NCBI GenBank assembly: GCA_019747615.1
Contig: JAIEQQ010000226.1
Location: forward strand, 1-6,866
DNA length: 6,866 nt
Direction of reading: 5' to 3'
DNA from: Phycisphaerales bacterium
GTDB taxonomy: Bacteria > Planctomycetota > Phycisphaerae > Phycisphaerales > UBA1924
In this document: positions 1-5,498 of the stretch, one piece after another
Numbering within the stretch: the first letter of the stretch is position 1
How the letters are laid out: every line of letters starts with the position of its first letter
Program-made: the position numbers and the translations under genes
The notes under the pieces: generated by a model
The model's database searches: none
What the model was told of the DNA's origin: nothing
Seen by the model: only the letters and a program-made list of their open reading frames with translations

Positions 1-714
1 CCTGTGAACAGCGACGGACAGTCGCCGTTCTGGGACGGGTTTACGCGTGCGTTCATCAACATGAGTTATGAGGACGCCGATCGCTTCTGTCAGGAGAGCA
101 AGGAGTTCATCCTGTCGCTCTTCCCGCGTGAGGAGATCTACCTCACGCTGATCGCGCCCGAGGCCCGCGCGTGCGTCGCGCAGGTCGGCACCGAGACGGT
201 GCCGGCGCGCCGGATGCTTGAGAAGCTCGGATTCAAGTATCATAACCGCATCGACCCGTTTGACGGCGGCCCGCACCTGGAGTGTGCGCTGGACGCGATC
301 TCGATCGTCAAGGACACGCGCATCGCCCGCCTCGGCGAGCCCTCGTCGCCGGACAAGCCGCCAGCGCAGCACGCCATCGTCAGTGTCATCGATGACGACG
401 GCGAGTTCCGAGCGGTCGAGTGCCCGGCGGCTCTGGATCGGCAGGGGCGACTGGTGATCCCGCGAGCACACCTCGCGGCGTTGAACGCAACGCCGGGGCT
501 CGATTGCGGCTTCACGCTGCTCGAGCCGCCGCAGGCTCGCGCGGCCGTTTCCGGCGCGAGCAAGCCCGCCGCGGTGCCCGAGGCGCTCCCGAAGCCGGCG
601 AAGGCGAAGTCCAAGGCTCGCAAAGCGGCCGTGGGCGGCGCGAGCGCTGTCGGCGGCGGGGCGGGTGGCGGTGGCGGTGCGGGGGGGACGGCTCGCGGTC
701 GCTCGCGGCGTTGA
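1..714 (+). CDS. astA: Arginine N-succinyltransferase (AstA), 5'-partial
   Basis: AstA transfers succinate from succinyl-CoA to the alpha-amino group of arginine, the first step of the arginine succinyltransferase (AST) pathway in the cytoplasm. The frame is open from base 1, and the GTG at position 4 lies inside a conserved stretch, so the gene begins upstream; 237 codons and the stop are visible, against about 340 residues for the family. Family landmarks as I recall them from enterobacterial AstA are the SPFWDGF block (window residues 8-14), the APEA...VGTETVPARRMLEKLGF region (about 51-78) and FDGGPHLEC (87-95). The family-like part ends near residue 178. After it comes a tail of nearly 60 residues rich in Ala, Gly, Lys, Arg and Pro, ending in GRSRR, which typical AstA proteins lack. 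The tail contains a G7 run (681-687). astD follows after 148 bp. The identification is strong; the function of the tail is unknown. Confidence 0.9.
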   Translation, partial: PVNSDGQSPFWDGFTRAFINMSYEDADRFCQESKEFILSLFPREEIYLTLIAPEARACVAQVGTETVPARRMLEKLGFKYHNRIDPFDGGPHLECALDAISIVKDTRIARLGEPSSPDKPPAQHAIVSVIDDDGEFRAVECPAALDRQGRLVIPRAHLAALNATPGLDCGFTLLEPPQARAAVSGASKPAAVPEALPKPAKAKSKARKAAVGGASAVGGGAGGGGGAGGTARGRSRR

Positions 715-862
715 GCGGCTCAGGCCTGTTGCGATGCTCGTGAGCGAGGCTCGGGCGGCGGTGTGAACACATGGTGTGCGACCGGTGTCAGTTGAGCTGC
801 CATTCAGTCTTCGCGTCCGAGAGGTGTCGTGTGCCGCGTGATCGTTGCTCCTACATTCGGGC
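715..862. other. astA-astD intergenic spacer
   Basis: This 148 bp gap separates astA from astD on the same strand. I see no convincing sigma-70-type promoter, no strong terminator hairpin with a T-run and no small gene. Short 4-bp inverted repeats (for example around 765-779) are too weak to call. Co-transcription of the two ast genes is plausible but not shown. Confidence 0.4.
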
Positions 863-2458
863 ATGACGACCGAACTCGCGTCCCATGTCTCTCGCGGCTC
901 GTGCAACCTCATCGCTGGTCAGTGGCGGCCGATTCCCGGCGACGCACTTTTCACTGTCAATCCGGCGTTCCCCGAGCAACGAGTCTTCGCGTGCTCACCA
1001 CGCGTGAGCGACGTTCACGAGGCCTGCAACGCCGCCAGAGCGGCGCTACCAGCATGGTCAAGAACGCCACGCGAACGACGCTTCGCGGTGCTGCGGCGCT
1101 TCGCACAGATCGCCAAGGAGCGCCAGGCTGTCATGGCCGGGCTGCTGTGCGACGAAATCGGCAAGGTGATGTGGGAGTCCAAGCAAGAGGCGGCGCTGCT
1201 CTCGGGCAAGGTGGATATCACACTGGACGAAGCCCCTGAGGGCGGCCTGCGGCGCGTGACGGACTTCGAGTTTGCTCTTTCACCCTCGCGCGTCGGGCGA
1301 TGCACGTTCAAGCCCCACGGCGTCATGGGCGTCATCGGCCCCTTCAACTTCCCCGCGCATCTGCCCAACGGCCACATCGTGCCGGCGCTCGCGATGGGCA
1401 ACACCATCGTCTTTAAGCCCAGCGATAAGGCCATGGCGGTGGGTCAGCAGCTTGCGGAGTGGTTTGACGAAGCTCTCCGCGTTGAGGGCATCAATATCCC
1501 CGGCGTGTTGAATCTGGTGCAGGGCGGGGCCGATGTCGCCAGCGCCGTGGTCTCTCATCCGGAGCTTGATGCCATCGCGTTTACCGGATCGTGGCCCGTG
1601 GGCAAGAAGATCCTCCAGGCGAATCTCGACCGTCCCGGCCGCATCATCGCCCTGGAACTCGGCGGCAGCAACCCGTCGGTCTACATGCCCGATTGCGATC
1701 TCCGCCTCGCGGCGATTGAGCTCGCCCGCTCGGCCTTCGCGACGACCGGCCAGCGCTGCACCTGCACGCGCCGGGCGATCGTTCATCGTGACATCGCTGA
1801 CCGGCTCATCCCCGCGGTCTGCAAGATGGCGTCGGCGATTTCCGTCGGTCAAGCACGTGCAACGAACCCGGTCTTCATGGGGCCGCTCAACAACGCCAGG
1901 GCGCGCCAAGACGTGCTGGACTTCCAGTCGCGCGCCGAGGCGGCGGGCGCTGAGATCCTCGTGCGATCCGCGGCTTTCGACACGCCGGGCACGAACGGAA
2001 CGAGCAAAGGCTTCTTCCTCACGCCCTCGGTGATCCGTGTGGACCGGTTCGCCGCGAGCGACGCGATCGCCACGGGCGGCGCGGGCTTTGACGCTGGCTG
2101 CGATCAGGAGATCTTCGGCCCGCTGCTGCGCGTGTCGATCGTCAACAACCTCGACGAAGCGATCGCCCAGAGCAACGCCACACGCTACGGCCTCGCCGCG
2201 GCGATCTTCACCAAGGACACGAGCGCCGCCGCTCGCTTTGTCAGCGAAGTCCGCGCCGGCTGCATCAACGTGAATACCGGAACCGCCGGGGCGTCAAGCA
2301 AGCTGCCCTTCGGCGGCCTCGGCTGGTCGGGCAATCACCGGCCGGCTGGGTCGTTCGCGCTGGACTACTGCGCGACACCGGTGGCGAGTATGCTGGAGTC
2401 GTCAGACGCCGCGGCTGTGCCGGAGGGGATGACGCTGGATGACGCATGGCTGAAGTGA
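863..2458 (+). CDS. astD: N-succinylglutamate 5-semialdehyde dehydrogenase (AstD)
   Basis: This NAD(P)-type aldehyde dehydrogenase oxidises N-succinylglutamate semialdehyde to N-succinylglutamate, the fourth AST step. The predicted protein has 531 residues, against about 490 for Escherichia coli AstD; the extra length is a short N-terminal extension, insertions around residues 375-415 and a slightly longer C-terminus. Aldehyde dehydrogenase landmarks are all present: the PFNFP motif with Asn162, the LELGGSNP motif with general base Glu265, the GQRCTC motif with catalytic nucleophile Cys299, and the QEIFGPLLRV motif with Glu416. The AstD-like stretches HLPNGHIVPALAMGNT and FGGLGWSGNHRPAG distinguish it from generic family members. 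The ATG at 863 is chosen; an in-frame TTG at 845 would add six residues, and neither has a clear Shine-Dalgarno sequence. The 3' end overlaps the next gene by 13 bp. The adjacent astA supports the assignment. Confidence 0.93.
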   Translation: MTTELASHVSRGSCNLIAGQWRPIPGDALFTVNPAFPEQRVFACSPRVSDVHEACNAARAALPAWSRTPRERRFAVLRRFAQIAKERQAVMAGLLCDEIGKVMWESKQEAALLSGKVDITLDEAPEGGLRRVTDFEFALSPSRVGRCTFKPHGVMGVIGPFNFPAHLPNGHIVPALAMGNTIVFKPSDKAMAVGQQLAEWFDEALRVEGINIPGVLNLVQGGADVASAVVSHPELDAIAFTGSWPVGKKILQANLDRPGRIIALELGGSNPSVYMPDCDLRLAAIELARSAFATTGQRCTCTRRAIVHRDIADRLIPAVCKMASAISVGQARATNPVFMGPLNNARARQDVLDFQSRAEAAGAEILVRSAAFDTPGTNGTSKGFFLTPSVIRVDRFAASDAIATGGAGFDAGCDQEIFGPLLRVSIVNNLDEAIAQSNATRYGLAAAIFTKDTSAAARFVSEVRAGCINVNTGTAGASSKLPFGGLGWSGNHRPAGSFALDYCATPVASMLESSDAAAVPEGMTLDDAWLK

Positions 2459-2775
2459 AGTCGATCTCGCGTCCGAATCTCGCTGACCTCGTGCTGATCA
2501 CGCGGCTGCTTGCGTTCGTGCCGGGTGTTGGTCTCGCGCTGGTGATCTCGTCGGCGATCATCGTGCACGGAGTCGCGGCCGCTGGCGAGAACAGTGCTGG
2601 GCCAACCGGCGTGCTCGGGTCCATGATCGCACGAATCTACATCGCGCTGGCCGAGGGCCCGCGACAGTCGGTATTTCTGGCCGTCGGCTACGGAGTGGTC
2701 TTCGTTCTTGTTGTTGTCGCTTCAACCGTGCCCGCCCATCGGCTCGCGCGGCTCATGGCGAGGTGCCGCCGATGA
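2446..2775 (+). CDS. Small two-span membrane protein, function unknown
   Basis: I do not recognise this 109-residue protein. It has two hydrophobic segments, roughly residues 15-47 and 76-97, joined by a polar loop, and a basic C-terminus ending in RLARLMARCRR. By the positive-inside rule both ends are probably cytoplasmic. The ATG lies within the last codons of astD (13 bp overlap), with only a weak GGA element upstream, so translation is probably coupled to astD. The stop codon overlaps the next ATG as ATGA. The overlaps at both ends and the coherent membrane pattern support a real gene, co-transcribed with astD and with the zinc-ribbon membrane protein that follows; the two small proteins may work together. 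Confidence 0.7.
   Translation: MAEVKSISRPNLADLVLITRLLAFVPGVGLALVISSAIIVHGVAAAGENSAGPTGVLGSMIARIYIALAEGPRQSVFLAVGYGVVFVLVVVASTVPAHRLARLMARCRR
2757..2765 (+). promoter_or_regulatory. Shine-Dalgarno sequence deciding the start at 2772
   Basis: GCGAGGTG lies here, with the AGGTG part 6 nt before the ATG at 2772. It favours that ATG over the in-frame GTG at 2763, which overlaps the element itself. Confidence 0.6.
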
Positions 2776-3224
2776 ACGACTTCATGTGGTTCCGACCGAT
2801 CGTGCGACTCACCGGCGCGGTCATCCTCGCATGGGCCGGTGCGCAGGCGACGATCGGCGTCGTGATGCTGGTCATCAACAGCTTGCGGGCGGTTGACGGT
2901 TCCGTTCAGTCGCAAGATCTGTTGTACTTCGTCATGTCGACGGGTGCAAACTCGCTGCCCGCGATCGGGATCGCGGCGCTGGGGGCGTATTTGCTCTTTG
3001 GTGGGCGGGCGTTTGTGCGCTGGTGTCTCCGCGATCTTGGAAGTTTCTGCCCGGCCTGCGGCTATGACATCCGCGGGCTTGCGAGCGAGCGATGCCCAGA
3101 GTGCAACGGCGTGCTGCCGCCGCGCAACGATCGCACCACGCAGAGCGCGGCCGGGGGCTCGCCGGGTACACACGCCGCGACGCCCGTGTCTTCCGCAACA
3201 CCACCGCTCACGCCGGAGCGGTGA
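2772..3224 (+). CDS. Two-span membrane protein with C-terminal zinc ribbon, function unknown
   Basis: This 150-residue protein has two hydrophobic segments (about residues 13-37 and 60-77). They are followed by a zinc-ribbon-like knuckle pair, FCPACGYDIRGL...RCPECNG, with Cys93, Cys96, Cys108 and Cys111 as likely zinc ligands. It ends in a polar Ser/Thr/Pro-rich tail (about 118-150). The CGYDIRGL...CPEC pattern is frequent at the C-termini of planctomycete membrane proteins of unknown role. The ATG overlaps the previous stop (ATGA), which suggests translational coupling. The last residues, PPLTPER, and the TGA stop are encoded inside a 28 bp repeat that belongs to the opposing paralog array, and the gene overlaps the convergent gene at 3208-4245 by 17 bp. 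The tail may therefore have been altered by the event that placed the repeat here. Confidence 0.78.
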   Translation: MNDFMWFRPIVRLTGAVILAWAGAQATIGVVMLVINSLRAVDGSVQSQDLLYFVMSTGANSLPAIGIAALGAYLLFGGRAFVRWCLRDLGSFCPACGYDIRGLASERCPECNGVLPPRNDRTTQSAAGGSPGTHAATPVSSATPPLTPER

Positions 3225-3321
3225 ACCCCGCGTTGCCGCCCTCGTCGACCAGCGTGCCGCACTCGGGGCAGCGGCCGTCGCGGATCTCGCGGATCGAATA
3301 GCCGCAGCTCTTGCAGTATCC
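3201..3321. repeat. 3'-end repeat of the paralog array, copy A
   Basis: This block covers the stop codon and zinc-ribbon codons of P1 and matches 4402-4522 of P2 without gaps. I count about 10 mismatches over roughly 120 bp. The first 28 bp (3201-3228 versus 4402-4429) and a 47 bp stretch (3272-3318 versus 4473-4519) are identical. The similarity stops abruptly at the hairpin edge (3201) on one side and near 3321 on the other. Confidence 0.85.
3202..3223. terminator. Hairpin spanning both convergent stop codons
   Basis: A perfect 8 bp inverted repeat, CACCGCTC (3202-3209) and GAGCGGTG (3216-3223), encloses a 6 nt loop. It contains the P1 stop (3208-3210, minus strand) and most of the stop of the plus-strand gene (3222-3224). 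Its place between convergent genes suits a bidirectional terminator, but there is no T-run on either side, so intrinsic termination is unproven. Confidence 0.45.
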
Positions 3322-4245
3322 GGGCAGCGAGGCCTTTGACAACATCGCGTACGCGGCCCCGATCACCGCGATGAACAGCGGAAGCCCCAGGAAGATCACG
3401 CCGACGACTAGCAAGCACACTGACAGCGTCGCAAGAAGAGTGATTGATACAACCAAAGCGAGAAGCGAAAGCCAAACGACGCCCGAGGTCGTCTTCCACG
3501 AGTATTTCAACGCGCCGATGACACCGATCGCGGGCAGTGCAGGGTCCACGATGCGGAACATCCCGACGTACAGCCGAACGGACAAGAACGTCGTGATGAG
3601 CATAGCGATGACTGCGAAGCAAATACCGACGATAAGGACGGCGTTAAAGTTCGCCGCGCCCGCACCTGAAATGGCCGCGGTGCCCACGATCCCGAAGACG
3701 ATCCCGAACGGAAGAACGGCCACCAGCGCGATGGCATAGAACAGAAGAAAGTAGAGCACAACGCGCCAGTATCTGGGCAGAACTACTCGAAGATCCTCCA
3801 CGCTCGGCGTTTGACCGCGAGCCGCACGCACGCCCACATAGAGCGAGCCGACGACGATCGGCATTAAGACGAGCGCTGAATACGCCAAGCTCAGTATCGA
3901 ACCCAACGGCGCAGCCAAGTAGTTGAAGCCGTATTCGATGACCTGCCCAACGACCGACGCGCCGACATACGCGAGTGACGTCAGCAGCAGCGTGACGTAA
4001 TGCTTCTTAAATGACTCGAAGCCGATCTCAAAGGCGCTCTGAAATGAATACGGCGGCAGGTCCACTCCGCCAGCCGCACCGTCGCCGCCCTCACCGGTTC
4101 CGCCGCCCGATATTCGCGGCGGCGTTGGCGGCCCGCCCATGAACCCGCCGCCTGAGCCTGGCAGCGGTGGGGGGCCGGGGGGCGTGTTGCCGGAGTCGTT
4201 CGATGAGAACGGGTTCGGCTTGAAGTTCGAGTTGAAGTATGACAT
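3208..4245 (-). CDS. Polytopic membrane protein with Pro/Gly-rich N-terminus and zinc ribbon, paralog P1
   Basis: This 345-residue protein is the last gene of the minus-strand array. The ATG at 4245 aligns with the starts of its paralogs; an in-frame GTG at 4257 would add four residues without homology support. Residues 1-65 are low-complexity, including GNTPPGPPPLPG and GGGFMGGPP. Residues 71-81 (AFEIGFESFKK) lead into about six to seven hydrophobic spans between 82 and 303, with a conserved RAARGQ...SVEDLRVVLPRYW loop near 140-160 and an ALKYSWKTTSG segment near 245-255. Residues 311-329 form a zinc ribbon with Cys311, Cys314, Cys326 and Cys329. The core vaguely recalls polytopic families such as the membrane domain of GlpQ-like phosphodiesterases or DUF975, but I cannot assign it. 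It is closest to P3 in the core (58 of 80 residues identical at 81-160) and to P2 at the C-terminus. Confidence 0.85.
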   Translation of the reverse strand: MSYFNSNFKPNPFSSNDSGNTPPGPPPLPGSGGGFMGGPPTPPRISGGGTGEGGDGAAGGVDLPPYSFQSAFEIGFESFKKHYVTLLLTSLAYVGASVVGQVIEYGFNYLAAPLGSILSLAYSALVLMPIVVGSLYVGVRAARGQTPSVEDLRVVLPRYWRVVLYFLLFYAIALVAVLPFGIVFGIVGTAAISGAGAANFNAVLIVGICFAVIAMLITTFLSVRLYVGMFRIVDPALPAIGVIGALKYSWKTTSGVVWLSLLALVVSITLLATLSVCLLVVGVIFLGLPLFIAVIGAAYAMLSKASLPGYCKSCGYSIREIRDGRCPECGTLVDEGGNAGFTAPA

Positions 4246-4408
4246 CGAGTGCCCCACCGCACCATTTCGCCGCGCTCAGCGGCAGGTCACCAAACACTTG
4301 TTGCGTTCGAAACGCCCCGACGCGAAATCCTGAGCAAGAGCATACCACGCATACGACGGCGTGTGTCCACCCCATACACCCGCGCGGCTCTTTGCGAGTT
4401 GCCACCGC
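4246..4408. other. P2-P1 intergenic region
   Basis: This 163 bp gap separates P2 (upstream in transcription) from P1. It holds a promoter-like block at 4339-4369 on the minus strand and most of the hairpin that marks the P2 3' end. A GGTGGG about 8 nt before the P1 ATG is a weak Shine-Dalgarno candidate. I see no gene here. Confidence 0.5.
4339..4369 (-). promoter_or_regulatory. Putative promoter of P1
   Basis: Read on the minus strand, a -35-like TGGACA (4364-4369) is followed after 19 bp by an extended -10, TGG plus TATGCT (4339-4344), ending 93 nt before the P1 ATG. The same elements, spacing and upstream GTGTA..GGGTGGACAC block precede P3. The 19 bp spacer is longer than the usual 17, which the extended -10 could offset. 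The duplicate is the main support. Confidence 0.5.
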
Positions 4409-4522
4409 TCACGCCGGAGCGGTGAACCCGGAGCTGCTGCCGTCTTCGACCAGTGTGCCGCACTCGGGGCAACGGCCGTCGCGGATCTCGCGGATCGAAT
4501 AGCCGCAGCTCTTGCAGTAGCC
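4402..4522. repeat. 3'-end repeat of the paralog array, copy B
   Basis: This is the partner of the block at 3201-3321, covering the P2 stop codon and zinc-ribbon codons. It includes the same 28 bp hairpin-bearing sequence. P3 lacks this version of the 3' end. Confidence 0.85.
4403..4424. terminator. Hairpin over the P2 stop codon
   Basis: The arms CACCGCTC (4403-4410) and GAGCGGTG (4417-4424) form the same perfect 8 bp stem and 6 nt loop as at 3202-3223, here covering the P2 stop (4409-4411). No T-run follows on the minus strand, so it could be a weak terminator, an RNA-stabilising hairpin, or simply duplicated sequence. Confidence 0.4.
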
Positions 4523-5419
4523 GGGTGTCAAGCGTTGCGACAGCATGGCATATGCAGCGCCGTAAATGCCGAGCATCAAGGGAAGCCCCAGGAACAAGAC
4601 GCCCACGCAGAGCAGGAACAAGCTGGCGAGCAGCAGCATGCCGGTCACAAGCCCCAAGGCCAGCATCGACCAGGCGGTCACGCCAGCGGTCACAGCCCAG
4701 GACTGCTTCATCGCGTCGATGACGCCGATCGGCGGAAGTTCCGGGTCAATCACGCGGTAGTATCCGAAGATCACGCGAGTCGTGAGGTAGGCAAATACCA
4801 ACATCGCCAGCAGGAACAGCGGAACGAGGAGCCAGAACAGCGCATTGGCTTTGGTCCCGATGGCGAGCGCGATGACAAGTCCTGCGATCATTCCGAACGG
4901 CAGGAAAACAACAATCGCGAGCCCGGTCGTGAGGATCGAATAAAGCAGCAGCACCCCATACCGCGGGAGCAGATCCTGCAGTCCCTCGACCGAAACAGAC
5001 TGGCCACGCGCGCCGCGAACGCCGAGGAATGTGATGAACGCGATGGACGGCGACAGGACCAAAAACGAGTAGATCCAGTTGAGGATCGATCCGGAAGGCG
5101 GAGCGACCGCGTCGAGAGCCATCGTCATCACCAGCCCGATGACCGAGAGGACGACATAGATCAGCGACCCCAGCAGCAGCGCGACGTAGTGCTTCTGGAA
5201 CGTTTGAAACCCGATCTCGAACGCATTCTGAAACGAATACGGCGGGAGCGCAGCGAGACCGCCGCCTGCCGGCCCGCCCGGCATCGCGCGCGGCGGGATC
5301 GGCGGCCCGCCCATGAATCCGCCGCCGGAGCCCGGCAGCGGTGGAGGACCGGGCGGTGTGTTGCCCGATGCACCCGGTGAGTATGGGTTGGGCTTGAACT
5401 CTGAGCCGAAGTCTGACAT
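4409..5419 (-). CDS. Polytopic membrane protein with Pro/Gly-rich N-terminus and zinc ribbon, paralog P2
   Basis: This 336-residue protein is the middle gene of the array. Residues 1-44 are identical to P3, starting MSDFGSEFKPNPYS and running into a PPGPPPLPG and GGGFMGG region. The linker to the first span is shorter than in P1 and P3. After AFEIGFQTFQKH (66-77) come about six to seven hydrophobic spans between 78 and 294, with conserved GVRGARGQ (133-140) and AMKQSW (236-241). The zinc ribbon has Cys302, Cys305, Cys317 and Cys320 and ends GFTAPA like P1. The membrane core is the most divergent of the three (43 of 80 residues identical to P3 at positions 77-156). The AGGGG at 5426-5430 lies 6 nt before the ATG. 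Only 79 bp separate it from P3, so read-through from P3 is likely. The function is unknown. Confidence 0.87.
   Translation of the reverse strand: MSDFGSEFKPNPYSPGASGNTPPGPPPLPGSGGGFMGGPPIPPRAMPGGPAGGGLAALPPYSFQNAFEIGFQTFQKHYVALLLGSLIYVVLSVIGLVMTMALDAVAPPSGSILNWIYSFLVLSPSIAFITFLGVRGARGQSVSVEGLQDLLPRYGVLLLYSILTTGLAIVVFLPFGMIAGLVIALAIGTKANALFWLLVPLFLLAMLVFAYLTTRVIFGYYRVIDPELPPIGVIDAMKQSWAVTAGVTAWSMLALGLVTGMLLLASLFLLCVGVLFLGLPLMLGIYGAAYAMLSQRLTPGYCKSCGYSIREIRDGRCPECGTLVEDGSSSGFTAPA
5289..5419 (-). repeat. 5'-end repeat of the paralog array, P2 copy
   Basis: The first 131 bp of P2 match the first 131 bp of P3 (6418-6548) with only four differences by eye, all synonymous. The similarity weakens sharply just upstream of the start codon and after codon 44. 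Confidence 0.88.
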
Positions 5420-5425
5420 TGGGCG

Positions 5426-5430
5426 CCCCT
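5426..5430 (-). promoter_or_regulatory. Shine-Dalgarno sequence of P2
   Basis: AGGGG on the minus strand ends 6 nt before the ATG at 5419. P3 has the same AGGGG-N6-ATG arrangement, which supports both starts. Confidence 0.6.
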
Positions 5431-5498
5431 ATAGAACGTTGCTAAGCCGTGCGTCAATTTCGACACGCTGTCAACTCGCGAGCGCGGCCCGCGTCCGC

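Noticed and set aside
4..6. GTG at position 4 as the start of astA
   Set aside because: The frame is open at the window edge and the visible sequence begins in the middle of the family's conserved region, so the true start is upstream.
765..779. Short inverted repeats in the astA-astD spacer (GTGT/ACAC and CACA/TGTG)
   Set aside because: The arms are only 4 bp with tiny loops and no associated T-run or promoter; this is expected by chance.
845..862. TTG at 845 as the astD start
   Set aside because: It would add MLLHSG without family support and has no well-placed Shine-Dalgarno sequence; the GAGAGG at 819-824 is about 20 nt away. The ATG at 863 is more likely.
1280..1909. A 209-residue minus-strand open frame within astD
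   Set aside because: It lies fully antisense to conserved AstD catalytic regions and has a compositionally biased, Arg-rich product; similar antisense frames occur across the window.
4361..5380. A 339-residue plus-strand open frame running antisense through P2
   Set aside because: Its product is an Arg/Gln/His-rich string without family features, while the minus-strand frame has clear membrane spans, a zinc ribbon and paralogs. It is a by-product of high GC content.
5428..5474. A possible separate promoter for P2: TTGACG (minus, 5452-5457), 18 bp spacer and TATAGG (5428-5433), or a TTGACA at 5469-5474
   Set aside because: The TATAGG overlaps the Shine-Dalgarno sequence and would leave almost no leader, and the TTGACA has no fitting -10 element. 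Read-through from P3 is a simpler explanation.
5475..5498. GC-rich palindromic sequence downstream of P3 as a terminator
   Set aside because: The best arms leave a loop of one base or a stem of only about 4 bp, and no T-run follows on the minus strand.
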